A stretch of 64,000 nucleotides of DNA from Cyclobacteriaceae bacterium (lineage in GTDB: Bacteria; Bacteroidota; Bacteroidia; Cytophagales; Cyclobacteriaceae). The number at the start of each line of letters is the position of its first letter. Within the stretch, counting starts at the first letter, position 1. Shown here piece by piece: positions 19,586 to 29,334 of the stretch. Location: the NCBI GenBank assembly GCA_019638275.1, contig JAHBUC010000009.1, positions 1-64,000 on the forward strand. Direction: 5' to 3'. The notes under the pieces were generated by a model, which made no database searches, had not been told where the DNA came from, and worked only from the letters and a program-made list of their open reading frames with translations. Position numbers and translations under genes: made by a program.

Positions 19586-21913
19586 CTATTTCTTGAGGAC
19601 TTTGATAGATCGAATGGCAGGAGATCCAAAAGAAATCAAATATACACCCCTGGGGAGTTCATTTAAGTCAAGCATAGTCTCCCCCTGCAAGTCAACGCGT
19701 TTTGATCCATTCAACACTATCTGGCCCATTAAATTCGTAACGATAATTGGCACTTCGTTAAAATTTCCAGATAATATTAAGATTCCATCGGTAGGATTAG
19801 GATAAGCTTCAATCGCATTTTCAAACGCTTCTTCCAGATTGGTGATAAATTCCTCAGATTTAGTAAAATAGCTATACTCCGATTCGCCTTTTGAATTGTA
19901 CGATCTGATACGGTAAGAATTGGGTGCTACGCTGGTAAAATCTGACAGTATATAAGCGGTGTGATCATCGGCAACATCATCCACTAACTCATAGGCAGCA
20001 GTAACTTCATTGAAGCGTTCAATTTGATAGCCGTCTTCTGCATCGGAAAGATCACTCCACCGAAGAGTCGCTTCACCAGCATTAATCTCTATGATTCTTG
20101 CCATCGGCTCATTAGGCTCAAAAATTTTCTCCTTATCTAAAGTTATTTTTGCCAAGCTCATTACTTGTTGCCCGTCATTTAAAGAAACCTTACCGCCTAT
20201 AAAGATACTAGCACTGTGATATTTCAGCGAAGTAATTATAGAGTATCTACCCAGAGAATTTACTGTAGTGTATCCTGATTCATCTTTTTTGAGAATTACC
20301 AAGCCGTTCACTTCTTCGTTATTATACTTGCTGAAATTACCCATCAGCACAAGTTCTTTTGAGGGCAGTATATCAATTCCTCTTACCGTTACAAATGATG
20401 ATGATTGCCCAGAAAAATTATGAATCCCCAAAAATGAATTGTCTAATGTGCCATCTTTAAGCAATCGAAATACTTTTTCAGGCCGGAGTGTTGCTAAGTC
20501 TCCTCCCAGATAAATGCGATCATTCTGATCTACTTTAACCACAAAGTAGTTATCAAACTTACCCTTTGGGAAGGTTTCATCTACAGTTCCGTCTTGTTTT
20601 AATCGCAGATAGCCAAAGAGTCCATTAGAAGGATAAAACGCTCCAATGGCGATTATCTTTCCATCTGATTGAAAATCAAAATCAACAATTGTTGCCTCAG
20701 GTATGTCGGGAAAGGTTTGCTTGATGCTCCCATCTTTTTTGAGGATAATGAAAGACTGACTATGAATACCGTTGTACGTGTTGAAATTCCCTGCTAAGAA
20801 AATTTCAGAACCATTGAATCTTATTTTTTGTGCAACCCCTCTGAGACCTTCTTTATTGGAGTTAAATGTGTTGTCAATAGACCCATCTGAATTCACGCGC
20901 AGAAGGTTGTGTATTTTCCCATTGACAAATAGGAATCCGCTGACCAGAATTTTTTGATCATTTTGAACAGCCACTGTTAAGATTCGAGTACCAGGCTCAA
21001 ATTCAGTTACAAACGAATCGTCTATGGTTCCGTCTTTACTGATTTTCACCAGTGGCCTCGTGCTATTGCCGACAGAACTTATTCCCTGATCAAATCCAGC
21101 AACAATCAAATTTCCTTCATGGGTTATATCTAATGCACTCGAATAACTTGTCGGAGACGAATATATCTCCGGTTTAAAATCAGGGTCAATACTATTATCA
21201 GGTTTCAAGAGCGAAAGCGAGTGCTGGTTTGTTCCGTTAATTTGGAAGTAATCGCCTCCGATGAGAAGATCGCTACTACTTGCTTCAAATAGGCAGGTCA
21301 CCATGCTGGGGTATGGAAAGGCTATTTCCGTGCGTGTGGTTCCATCAGGTGAAAATTTAGTAACAGTAAAATTATTGCCTGCTATCAAAATATCTTGTGA
21401 ACGTGTTACCAGAATTTTTGTGATGCCTTCGCTCAACGGGTTTCCCACAAAAGTTGCATCTATGGATCCATCATTATTAAGCCGGACAAGTCCATTTTTA
21501 GCAGATCCATTATATTTTTTAAACGTCCCTCCCACAAGCAGCTTTCCGTTCGGATCAGCTTTAATAACATGTATTTGTTCCGACCCGCTATCGTTCGTGA
21601 TGCCTGAATTAGTTGAAAAGGTTTCATCAAGCGAACCGTTTTTAGCAAATCTCTTAATTTGATATGTGTTTGCAACGTAGATATTATCATCAGTGTCTAC
21701 TGTTAATTGAAAGACTATACCTAGCCCATTGGAGATTTGGCTGAACGAATTGTCCTTGCTTCCATCGTTGTTGAGCCTGATAAGTTTTGCATTCGGTTCA
21801 GGAGGCGCATCAAGTGGATAGATGGTGCCGTCTTGCGCCCGGCCAAACGCAGAAACGAGAAGCAGGCAGGCAAGAAGCGCTGTTTTAGTCATGCTGGTAA
21901 TGGAGTAACTCAT
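19586..21913 (-). CDS. Secreted delta-60-repeat beta-propeller with type A T9SS sorting domain
   Basis: 775 residues: signal peptide (TALLACLLLVSAFGRAQ), a long array of delta-60 / NGSLDETF-type repeats (DGSKDNSF, NGSLDETF, DGSIDATF, DGTIDDSF, DGSIDNTF, DGTVDETF, DGTLDNSF) forming one or two propellers, a fibronectin-III domain (about 610-690), and a C-terminal type A sorting domain (AYPNPTDGILILSG, LPRGVYLISF, IRSIKVLKK). Exported through the type IX system, with the C-terminal domain normally cleaved and the protein held on the surface. A second ATG at 21892 would give a tighter signal peptide. It follows the 21951 propeller gene by 37 bases and may share its transcript. Confidence 0.87.
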   Translation of the reverse strand: MSYSITSMTKTALLACLLLVSAFGRAQDGTIYPLDAPPEPNAKLIRLNNDGSKDNSFSQISNGLGIVFQLTVDTDDNIYVANTYQIKRFAKNGSLDETFSTNSGITNDSGSEQIHVIKADPNGKLLVGGTFKKYNGSAKNGLVRLNNDGSIDATFVGNPLSEGITKILVTRSQDILIAGNNFTVTKFSPDGTTRTEIAFPYPSMVTCLFEASSSDLLIGGDYFQINGTNQHSLSLLKPDNSIDPDFKPEIYSSPTSYSSALDITHEGNLIVAGFDQGISSVGNSTRPLVKISKDGTIDDSFVTEFEPGTRILTVAVQNDQKILVSGFLFVNGKIHNLLRVNSDGSIDNTFNSNKEGLRGVAQKIRFNGSEIFLAGNFNTYNGIHSQSFIILKKDGSIKQTFPDIPEATIVDFDFQSDGKIIAIGAFYPSNGLFGYLRLKQDGTVDETFPKGKFDNYFVVKVDQNDRIYLGGDLATLRPEKVFRLLKDGTLDNSFLGIHNFSGQSSSFVTVRGIDILPSKELVLMGNFSKYNNEEVNGLVILKKDESGYTTVNSLGRYSIITSLKYHSASIFIGGKVSLNDGQQVMSLAKITLDKEKIFEPNEPMARIIEINAGEATLRWSDLSDAEDGYQIERFNEVTAAYELVDDVADDHTAYILSDFTSVAPNSYRIRSYNSKGESEYSYFTKSEEFITNLEEAFENAIEAYPNPTDGILILSGNFNEVPIIVTNLMGQIVLNGSKRVDLQGETMLDLNELPRGVYLISFGSPAIRSIKVLKK

Positions 21914-21950
21914 CGTATTTTTTTTAAGGTTAGAAACCGGGTTCAGGGTT

Positions 21951-22763
21951 TTATTTAAGCGTATAGGCTACAACCGATTTTTTGAAAAAGGTTGGAACGT
22001 AGACAATCCGTTGCGCGGGATTGTAGCCAATATCAGCGGTATTTATTTTTTGTTCGCGGGTATCCAGTAACGTCAACAATGTTCCGTCTTTGTCCAGGTA
22101 GTAAATCAAACCTGCCCAACATGAAATAACAAAATCTCCGTTTCCAACCGGTTCAATTCCGTCACCTCCTAGTGCAGTGGTTGCAACTGTAACCAATGTT
22201 TTATCAGCACTGGCTTTGATCACATCATTCGTGGTAAGTATATAAAGATCACTGCCCACCGCTTTCAATCCGTTTACTCCTTTCAGATCGCTCAGGTAAA
22301 GTTCAGCTTTTCCATTTTTAATCTGATGGACTTTTCCCTGCCTGGAATCGGAAACATAAACCACACCTTTTTCGTCAATTGTAATGTCGTTTAAACCCGT
22401 TGCACCTTCAACCGCAATTTTTGATTCAACCTTTCCATTGGCTGTGTTGATTACAACTACCGCTGAAATGTCAGCCACAAATAATTTTTTCTCCCACAAC
22501 CCCATTCCCTTCGGGGCGCTCAAACCTGTTACCCAAGTGGCATTCAGAATTTTCCCGTTCTTATCCAGTTTGGCAATCCCTCCTTTTCCATCAACTTCCC
22601 AGGGTTGACCATCAATCAACGATACATAGAGTCCATCCTGGTAATAGAGAACGGATTCCGGCACAGCGAGCGTGGTATCACTTTCCCAAAGTTTTTCAAG
22701 TGAGCGCTGCGCCTGACCAGCAACTGCTGCGAGGCAGAAAAGAGCAAGGAGTAAGGTCTTCAT
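21951..22763 (-). CDS. Exported SMP-30/NHL-like beta-propeller protein
   Basis: 270 residues with a cleavable signal peptide (MKTLLLALFCLAAVAGQAQ). The remainder is an SMP-30/gluconolactonase-like six-bladed propeller (GLSAPKGMGLWEKKLFVADI, GLNDITIDEKGVVYVSDSRQGKV, GVNGLKAVGSDLYI, GDGIEPVGNGDFVIS). Family members may bind calcium and hydrolyse lactones, but the metal ligands cannot be confirmed by eye. Periplasmic or surface location; substrate unknown. Lies upstream of the type A cargo gene in the same direction. Confidence 0.82.
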   Translation of the reverse strand: MKTLLLALFCLAAVAGQAQRSLEKLWESDTTLAVPESVLYYQDGLYVSLIDGQPWEVDGKGGIAKLDKNGKILNATWVTGLSAPKGMGLWEKKLFVADISAVVVINTANGKVESKIAVEGATGLNDITIDEKGVVYVSDSRQGKVHQIKNGKAELYLSDLKGVNGLKAVGSDLYILTTNDVIKASADKTLVTVATTALGGDGIEPVGNGDFVISCWAGLIYYLDKDGTLLTLLDTREQKINTADIGYNPAQRIVYVPTFFKKSVVAYTLK

Positions 22764-22854
22764 GGGCTTTTTGTTTATAAGGTAATGATTTTAGAATTGA
22801 CCCTGGCCAGTCTACTATTCAAAGCATCGAAATGCTATGATGGGAGGTTTAATC

Positions 22855-24777
22855 CTACACACATTCCGGAATAGAAATTATAAACTCACTCCCCTCTCCT
22901 GCTTTACTTTTCACTTGTATGCTTCCCTTATTTTCTTTCATCAGCTCCATGCATAGCATAAGGCCGAGTCCCGTTCCTTTTTCATTATTTGTACCCGGCC
23001 GGGAGGCATTTACTTTCAGGGTAAACAAGTCGTTTTGAATTTCTTCGGCCATCCCCACGCCCTCGTCCTTTACGGAGATGAAAACTTTTTCTTCCGCTTT
23101 ACGGGTACCAATAACCACATCTTTGTTGGCATGACTGTATTTGATGCTATTGGATAATAAATTCCGGATCACCGTATCCACCGCATGATAATCGGCATAG
23201 GCGTAGCACGCCTCCTGTTGTTCATACACTAAATTCACCCCTTTACTTTCTGCAATATTCTGATACAGGGAAATGTTTTTCTGAATCAGTTCCAGTGTGT
23301 CAATTTTTACAAATGACCATTCCCTTTTTTGCGAAGTCGCCATCGACCATTCGAGGATATTATTGATCAACGCGGTGAGGTTATCAAGCGAGGTGTCAAT
23401 TTTGCTACGCAGTTGAAGCAATTCATCCGGTGTAAGCGCATCCTTACTCATCGTAAGCAAATACGACAGCCCTTTCAGGGAACTCAATGGACCTTTTAAA
23501 TCGTGCGACAAAATAGAAAAGAACCGGTCTTTTTCTTTATTCAGTTTATCCAATTCATCATTCCGTGTTTCAATTTCTATATTCTTCTGTGCAAGAATAT
23601 CCCGCTTGCTGCGCGTGGTCCGATAGGCATAGAACAGTAATCCGATGATAACCATCAGCAAGATCATGCCCCCTGCCAGCGCATAGGTGACAATGTTTTT
23701 CCGTTCGACAACGGCTTCCTGTAATTCTTGTTCCTTCTTCAGAAAAGCAATCTTCCTTTCCTGCTCTTCGAAATTAAATTTAGCTTTTAGTTCATCGAGA
23801 TTGGCTCGGTGGTTCTCGTTATTCAAGCTATCGGCTATTTCATTGTACCGCTTCTGGTACGCCAAAGACGACTTGTAATTCCCTTGTGTCTCTTCTACCG
23901 TTGAAAGTTGCTTGTAAGCGGCAAGCATCGATGATAAGGACTTTACCTCTTTTGCTTTTTCAAGCGCGAGCATACTGTATTGCTTGGACTCCTTCAGTTT
24001 ACCCTGACTGTTGATGACTCGGGCAATCGCTATAAAATTGGTGGCCTGTGCTTTTATGTCGTTGGTCTTTTCGTAAAGACTATCTGCTTTAAAATAGTAG
24101 TACAGGGATTCTTCCCACTTCCCATTATTTTCCGCAATCGAGCCCAGATTGGTATACCCACGGGATATTCCGTAAAGATCTTGTCGCTTCTCCTTAATTT
24201 TCAAGGATTGGAGAAAGTAACGTTTCGCCATTTCTTCATCCTTTAGTTCCTGGTAAATCAAGCCAATGTTATTCAATGCATAGGACTCCCCTTTTTCATC
24301 ACCAGTCTGTTGAAAGATTTCCAACGCCTGCTTAAAGTACTCCAGTGATTTTTCATAGTCGCCAGAGGTTGCATAAATAATGCTGATATCATTCAAGGCA
24401 TTGGCAATTTGAACATGGTCGCTGATCTTCCGATAGAGTTCTAGGGCAGTAAACATTGTGCTCAACGCGTCCGCATCGTTGTTCTGATCCCTTTTCAGTC
24501 GCCCGATTTGGAGCAATGCATCGGCTTGACCTTTCACCGAGTGTATGGCCGCTGCCTTTTCCAGACTAGCTTGTGCATAGGCTATAGACGAATCCGTCTG
24601 GAAACTCTGATAGTTCATGGAGATCGCCAGCAACACCTGAACCTGAGTGGTGTCGTGTTGATGCGGTTTTTCCAGTTCACGCTTTAAACTATCAATGTCC
24701 CGCTGTTTTTGGCCATAGGCCTGTTTTGCAGTCAGGCTGACTAACAAAAGAATAAATACAAACGTGTTAAAATTCAT
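22855..24777 (-). CDS. TPR-containing sensor histidine kinase
   Basis: 640 residues from the ATG at 24777 (signal peptide MNFNTFVFILLLVSLTAKQAYGQ); the frame extends 10 residues further to 24807 without adding signal features. Six or seven TPR repeats (about 60-330) are in the periplasm, followed by a coiled coil, one membrane helix (ALAGGMILLMVIIGLLFYAY), a second coiled coil and the kinase core. His425 lies in FFSILSHDLKGPL; N box LLSNSIKYS; G1 DEGVGM; G2 GTGLGLMLC. This is a common Bacteroidota kinase type; the signal is unknown and no response regulator is nearby. Confidence 0.9.
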   Translation of the reverse strand: MNFNTFVFILLLVSLTAKQAYGQKQRDIDSLKRELEKPHQHDTTQVQVLLAISMNYQSFQTDSSIAYAQASLEKAAAIHSVKGQADALLQIGRLKRDQNNDADALSTMFTALELYRKISDHVQIANALNDISIIYATSGDYEKSLEYFKQALEIFQQTGDEKGESYALNNIGLIYQELKDEEMAKRYFLQSLKIKEKRQDLYGISRGYTNLGSIAENNGKWEESLYYYFKADSLYEKTNDIKAQATNFIAIARVINSQGKLKESKQYSMLALEKAKEVKSLSSMLAAYKQLSTVEETQGNYKSSLAYQKRYNEIADSLNNENHRANLDELKAKFNFEEQERKIAFLKKEQELQEAVVERKNIVTYALAGGMILLMVIIGLLFYAYRTTRSKRDILAQKNIEIETRNDELDKLNKEKDRFFSILSHDLKGPLSSLKGLSYLLTMSKDALTPDELLQLRSKIDTSLDNLTALINNILEWSMATSQKREWSFVKIDTLELIQKNISLYQNIAESKGVNLVYEQQEACYAYADYHAVDTVIRNLLSNSIKYSHANKDVVIGTRKAEEKVFISVKDEGVGMAEEIQNDLFTLKVNASRPGTNNEKGTGLGLMLCMELMKENKGSIQVKSKAGEGSEFIISIPECV

Positions 24778-24964
24778 TCTTTCAAAATCATAAATACGGA
24801 CATTCAAAATACGTTAGCGGACAGGCTAATTCTATAGCCCTAAAGATACCATACCTTTTAAAGAATTTAGCAGTAAACGGGTTGAAAGTGCCTACTTATG
24901 TAGGTTGTTTGCTTTAAGAAGGGATTAGAGGGGATAATTTACAGGTAGTGAAAATTACTTTGCA

Positions 24965-25020
24965 CCCCAGCAACGTCACACGCAAGAGCTCCTGCTCACT
25001 CCGCCTTCAATATCTTTTAC
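24965..25020 (-). pseudogene. Remnant of the 3' end of an FtsX/MacB-type permease gene
   Basis: Read on the minus strand, 25014-24994 encodes K-I-L-K-A-E-stop (AAG ATA TTG AAG GCG GAG TGA), the same last residues and stop as the intact permease at 26638-29334. Homology continues past the stop: GCAGGAGCT, then CTCTTGCGTGTGACGTTG matches GCTCTTGCCCGTGACGTTG beyond the intact gene, with about 40 bases missing between the blocks. Shared bases outside the coding part show common descent rather than chance. Confidence 0.65.
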
Positions 25021-25022
25021 CC

Positions 25023-25058
25023 ATCAACGTCACTCGCCAGAGGACGTTGATGCTTTTT
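25023..25058 (+). terminator. Terminator-like hairpin (repeat member)
   Basis: ATCAACGTC (25023-25031) pairs with GACGTTGAT (25043-25051), nine perfect base pairs with an 11-base loop, then GC and five T. The near-identical element at 26569-26622 ends the next gene. Here it follows no plus-strand gene, so it looks like a displaced copy. Confidence 0.5.
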
Positions 25059-25239
25059 AACAATTGACTCAATCTTTCACAACAAAAACAAAACTTACAA
25101 AACCTGAATCCTCACGTCCCCTAAACGGGTAACGTTGAGGGTGAAAGAAATTGCTTAGAAAAATCATTGTCAGAAAAAATTACGTATGGTACAACTTTTT
25201 CGAAAGAATGATTATCTAAAGGAGACAAAGTCTTCTCTT

Positions 25240-26538
25240 ATGACTAAAGTTATAACTGTTATTGCCTTACTTCAGAGTTCGTTCATTCTATCGGCTCAAA
25301 CCATGACATTTGAAGATTCATTATCCAACTACTTAAATGAGGTAAGGGAAATAATGCTTAAGAATAAAGCCCTATGGGGTATTGATTTATATGGACCGAT
25401 ACTTTTTGCAGACCCTAAAACAAGGACCATTTATGGAAATGAGGGTGATGAAGATAGAATTTTAGAAAGAAGAAAGGTACTGTATGCAGGTAAGCTGCCA
25501 GAGTCAGTAAATATAGCCAATACAGCATTGACATGGGGAGGAAAGAGGTGGGCCATGATTCTGCTTCCGCTCCCCGATGACAAACATAGTCGCCTAAATC
25601 TTATATCACATGAACTGTTCCATTGCATACAATCGCAACTTAATTTTCCTTTAAGTAATCCTGACAATAATCATTTAGATGAAAAGAATGGAAGAATCTA
25701 TTTACGGTTAGAACTTGAGGCGCTTAAAAAAGCGATCAGTTCTGGTTCAGAAAAAGCAATGAAGAACCATCTAGCCTACGCGCTTGCATTTCGAAATACA
25801 AGGCATGAACTTTTTCCAGAATCGATATCATCTGAAAATTTACTTGAACTCAATGAAGGTCTTGCTGAGTATACCGGATTACTATTAAGCGGGCGAAACA
25901 ATCAGCAAATTTTAAAACACCTTAATGAGAGTATAACTGAATTCATGAATAACAAGTCATTTGTCCGCTCATTTGCTTATCAAACAATTCCTGCTTATGG
26001 CTATTTGCTTTCAAAAGGAAAAAAATACTGGAACAGGGATATTTCAACAGAAACTAATCTTGCCGAGTACTTTCAGAAAAGTTTTGGTGTTACCCCACCC
26101 CCACTTACTCTCGGAATGGAAGAAAGCATCTTAAAAATGTATAATGGAGAACTAATTATCAGCGAGGAAGAAAAGCGAGAAGAAGAAAATACTCAATTAG
26201 TAAAGTCTCTAATACTAAAATTCGTTACCAATCCACATTTCGACCTACTATTTGAAAAAATGAATATCTCTTTCGATCCAACAAATATTATTTCTCTTGA
26301 CAATTTAGGATCCGTATATCCAACCATACGAATTGCAGACAACTGGGGAATTCTCACAGTTGAAAATGGCGCATTGATGAGCCCTAACTGGAGCAAAATA
26401 ACTGTTACTGAACCCTTAGAGCAAGATTCTAACATAGTAAAAGGTGATGGGTGGACACTCGAACTAAATTTAGAACAGTATACTATTCTAAAAGATATCT
26501 ATACCAACAATTATTACCTTGAAAAGAAACAAAAGTGA
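25240..26538 (+). CDS. Exported gluzincin-like metallopeptidase, family unknown
   Basis: 432 residues from the ATG at 25240, which opens a signal peptide (MTKVITVIALLQSSFILSAQ); the longer frame from 25186 adds a charged stretch. The zinc signature His124-Glu-Leu-Phe-His128 (SHELFHCIQ) is followed about 80 residues later by Asn205-Glu206-Gly-Leu-Ala-Glu210-Tyr, the HExxH plus NExxxE arrangement of gluzincin (M1/M61-like) peptidases. The flanks match no family I know. It is A+T-rich: in two 60-base stretches I counted 23 and 19 G+C, against 36 in a stretch of the neighbouring permease. It is bracketed by copies of a permease-gene end/terminator, which suggests insertion. Confidence 0.65.
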   Translation: MTKVITVIALLQSSFILSAQTMTFEDSLSNYLNEVREIMLKNKALWGIDLYGPILFADPKTRTIYGNEGDEDRILERRKVLYAGKLPESVNIANTALTWGGKRWAMILLPLPDDKHSRLNLISHELFHCIQSQLNFPLSNPDNNHLDEKNGRIYLRLELEALKKAISSGSEKAMKNHLAYALAFRNTRHELFPESISSENLLELNEGLAEYTGLLLSGRNNQQILKHLNESITEFMNNKSFVRSFAYQTIPAYGYLLSKGKKYWNRDISTETNLAEYFQKSFGVTPPPLTLGMEESILKMYNGELIISEEEKREEENTQLVKSLILKFVTNPHFDLLFEKMNISFDPTNIISLDNLGSVYPTIRIADNWGILTVENGALMSPNWSKITVTEPLEQDSNIVKGDGWTLELNLEQYTILKDIYTNNYYLEKKQK

Positions 26539-26568
26539 AGGATATCAGAAGCCCGGCACTTTTACCCC

Positions 26569-26622
26569 ATCAACGTCACGGGCAAGAGCCTGTCTGCAGC
26601 GGCAGGGACGTGGATGCTTTTT
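26569..26622 (+). terminator. Terminator-like hairpin after the metallopeptidase-like gene
   Basis: ATCAACGTC (26569-26577) pairs with GACGTGGAT (26607-26615) with one mismatch; an inner CCTGTC/GGCAGG pairing extends the stem, followed by GC and five T. It lies 30 bases after the stop at 26538 and 15 bases before the convergent permease stop. Confidence 0.6.
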
Positions 26623-26637
26623 CGGCTGAGCTCCTAC

Positions 26638-29334
26638 TCACTCAGCCTTCAATATCTTCACCGGGTTGATTAACGCAGCCTTAATCGCCTGGTAGCTGAC
26701 CGTGAGTAAGGCAATGCCGGTTGCTATAGCACCAGCCAGTGCAAATATCCACCAACTCACGTTTATGTGGTAAGCATATTCCTTCAACCACTGGTTGGCG
26801 CCCCACCAGGCAATAGGAAAAGCCAGACAACAGGCTACGAGCACCAGTTTCACAAAATCTTTGGAGAGCAAGGCGATCAGGCTTGCCACGGTGGCACCCA
26901 GCACTTTTCGCATTCCAATTTCCTTCTGGCGCTGCTCTGCTGAGTAGGTGGCCAGTCCGAATAAGCCGAGGCAGGCAATGAATACACTGGCAAGCGCCAC
27001 CCAACTGAGGATGGTTTGACTGCGCTGGTCTTCCATATAAAACATGGCCAACTGATCATCCAGGAAATGATATTCGAATGGTTCGTTTTCATCGTTGGCT
27101 ACCATAACTGCCTTTAGTTTTTCCAGCGTGCCCTGAATATCGTGCGGGGCTATGCGCACGGAGTAGTAGTCGATAACATGAATCGGATTAAAATGGTAGG
27201 CGATGATCAGGGGTTCGATCTTATCGCGCAAGGATTGAAAGTGGAAATCTTTAACAATGCCTACTACGCGCGGCTTGAAGGAAGCATTGACATCTTCATA
27301 AATCGGAGTGAAAAAATTATTACGTGCAATCAGCGGAATATCCACCACCTGATCAAACACGTCCGTGATGCCCAGCATTTTCGCGGCTGTTTCATTAATG
27401 AGAATGGTCGTGGTGTCGTTATCATTTTGAAAGTTGCGGCCTTTGAGCAGCTCAATCTCGTAGGTGGCTAGAAAATCCGGATCGGCACCGATCGCATACG
27501 CCACCTGGTGTTCGCCTTCACTTCCCTCCTGCTTCAGCTTAACCCTGCGCAACGTTTTCCACTCGCCCGGCACGCGCGATGTTACGGAAACATGCTGCAC
27601 AGCCGGAACTTTTTGCATCTCACTTTTTACCCATTCAAAATTTGTACGGGCCTTCAATACATTCACATCAACAACAAGCATTAAGTCTTTGTTGAACCCA
27701 AGGTCGGAGTTGTGGAGGTAGCGCACCTGCATAAGCAGCACGATGGTGCCGATAATCATTACCGTGGAGAGGGTGAATTGAAACACCACCAAAACTTTTC
27801 GCAACACAAAGTCACCGCCACTTTTAATTTTTAAACCCTTCAGCAACGCAACGGGATTGAAGCTGGAAAGTAACGTGGCCGCATAACCGCCCGATAGTAT
27901 ACCTACACCAATAATCAACGCCAATGCGATGGCCCAGAAGTGCAGGCCGGTAGAGGTAAAAAAGGTAAGCTGTTTATTTACAAAATTATTAAACGGTGGA
28001 AGCAGCAGGCCCACGATGAGCACCGCAAGTAAAAATGAGATCACCGTAGTGATCAGCGACTCAATGAGAAACTGGCGGATGAGGTTTCCGCGCACCGCCC
28101 CGATTGTTTTGCGTACGCCAATTTCCTTGATCCTGCTGGAAGCACGTGCCGTAGTGAGGTTTGTGTAGTTGATGCCCGCAATCAGCAACACGAAAATCCC
28201 GATGAAGGAGAAGATGGTTACATACATGGGATTACCCTGCGGAATACTCTCCACATTAGAATTTCGTGCACCATCGATGATGCCTTCGGAACGTAAGTGT
28301 ACATCCTGCAGCGGCTGCAGACTGAGTGACAACTGCCAGCCCGGCTCAAGCTCTTCATTGTCAAGTACGAGTCGCGTCATTTTGTTGGAAACAGAATCTG
28401 GATTTGCCTGCGGCCTAAGTAGCGCATAGACGGTAAAGCTGGTTGACGACCAATCGCTTTCTGCTGAACGTCTTGAGGCTTCACTAATGAATTGGGTCGA
28501 CTCCGACATCAGGCTGGTAAAATTGAACGTTGAGTTATGCGGGTGGCGCTTTAGGATGCCGGTGATCTTGAGCGGGGTTTGCATGAAATTGAATTGCACA
28601 TACTTGTTCACTACATCCGTTCTGCTGAAGATGCGCATGGCCAAATCTTCGGTGATCACAATGGAGTTGGGCTCTTTCAGTGCTGTTCTGCTGTCACCTT
28701 CAAGCAGGGGAAAATCAAACAGTTGCAGAAAAAATTCATCCGCCACGGTAATGGTTTCCTGTACGTTAACGGGGTTCTCCGGGTCCACGAGGTTTGCCCG
28801 CCCCCAACGTTGCATGCGGGTGGTCATTTCCACATCAGGAATAACGTGCTTCGATTCTTCTGCGAGCATGTAACCCGCGGCTGCCACAGTAGTAGCACCA
28901 TTATTTGCATTGCTTTCATGCGTGATCACACGGTAAATCCTGTCGCCTTTGAGGTGTTGATTGTCGAACGTAAGTTCATCGTACACATATAAACCAATCA
29001 GCAAGAAGCAAACGATGCCAAATGTAAGTCCCACCACATTCAGGGTGGAATACAACTTGCTTTTCAACAGGCTTCGCCAGCCCATGGTAACATAACTTCT
29101 GATCATACCGGTGTTGGTTAAGGGTTGATGTAGTGTGGCCGAACGGATGATGCCCGGCCTGAAGAGGAACAGCACGTCTTTAAACAGCAGCACATTGGCG
29201 CGCGCCCTCCCCGATTCGGCCTCCCGCCTCTCGTAAAGTTCCAGCAGGTCGCCTTCGATATCGGCATGATACTCGGACTTGCAAAAACTTTTTAGCCAGC
29301 GCAACAGGAAACGTGGTGCCTCTGATTTTTTCAT
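26638..29334 (-). CDS. FtsX/MacB-type ABC permease with N-terminal prefix domain
   Basis: 898 residues from the ATG at 29334, which overlaps the PadR stop as ATGA; the longer frame to 29379 is rejected for that reason. An N-terminal soluble prefix of about 75 residues (RFLLRWLKSFCKSEYHADIEGDLLELYERR) is the permease-prefix domain seen in PadR-linked permeases. Then come two MacB/FtsX modules: helix, periplasmic MacB-PCD core, and a three-helix FtsX domain (around 380-500 and 770-898), each with the IKEIGVRKTIGA / QKEIGMRKVLGA motif. No ATPase is adjacent, so it must use one in trans. Typical roles are export of peptides or lipoproteins, or envelope-stress signalling. Ends in PVKILKAE, the segment duplicated at 24994-25014. 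Confidence 0.9.
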   Translation of the reverse strand: MKKSEAPRFLLRWLKSFCKSEYHADIEGDLLELYERREAESGRARANVLLFKDVLFLFRPGIIRSATLHQPLTNTGMIRSYVTMGWRSLLKSKLYSTLNVVGLTFGIVCFLLIGLYVYDELTFDNQHLKGDRIYRVITHESNANNGATTVAAAGYMLAEESKHVIPDVEMTTRMQRWGRANLVDPENPVNVQETITVADEFFLQLFDFPLLEGDSRTALKEPNSIVITEDLAMRIFSRTDVVNKYVQFNFMQTPLKITGILKRHPHNSTFNFTSLMSESTQFISEASRRSAESDWSSTSFTVYALLRPQANPDSVSNKMTRLVLDNEELEPGWQLSLSLQPLQDVHLRSEGIIDGARNSNVESIPQGNPMYVTIFSFIGIFVLLIAGINYTNLTTARASSRIKEIGVRKTIGAVRGNLIRQFLIESLITTVISFLLAVLIVGLLLPPFNNFVNKQLTFFTSTGLHFWAIALALIIGVGILSGGYAATLLSSFNPVALLKGLKIKSGGDFVLRKVLVVFQFTLSTVMIIGTIVLLMQVRYLHNSDLGFNKDLMLVVDVNVLKARTNFEWVKSEMQKVPAVQHVSVTSRVPGEWKTLRRVKLKQEGSEGEHQVAYAIGADPDFLATYEIELLKGRNFQNDNDTTTILINETAAKMLGITDVFDQVVDIPLIARNNFFTPIYEDVNASFKPRVVGIVKDFHFQSLRDKIEPLIIAYHFNPIHVIDYYSVRIAPHDIQGTLEKLKAVMVANDENEPFEYHFLDDQLAMFYMEDQRSQTILSWVALASVFIACLGLFGLATYSAEQRQKEIGMRKVLGATVASLIALLSKDFVKLVLVACCLAFPIAWWGANQWLKEYAYHINVSWWIFALAGAIATGIALLTVSYQAIKAALINPVKILKAE

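Larger units (their letters stand above)
24778..25239. other. Intergenic region with permease-gene remnant and hairpins
   Basis: Upstream of two divergent genes. 24778-24960 shows only a short CCTAC/GTAGG inverted repeat near 24895. 24965-25058 contains a fragment matching the 3' end of the FtsX permease gene and a terminator-like hairpin (listed separately). 25060-25239 is A+T-rich leader for the metallopeptidase-like gene without a recognisable promoter box. Confidence 0.55.

Noticed and set aside
28579..28992. 137-residue plus-strand open frame
   Set aside because: Antisense to the FtsX permease coding frame, with no start signal or family features; a shadow frame.
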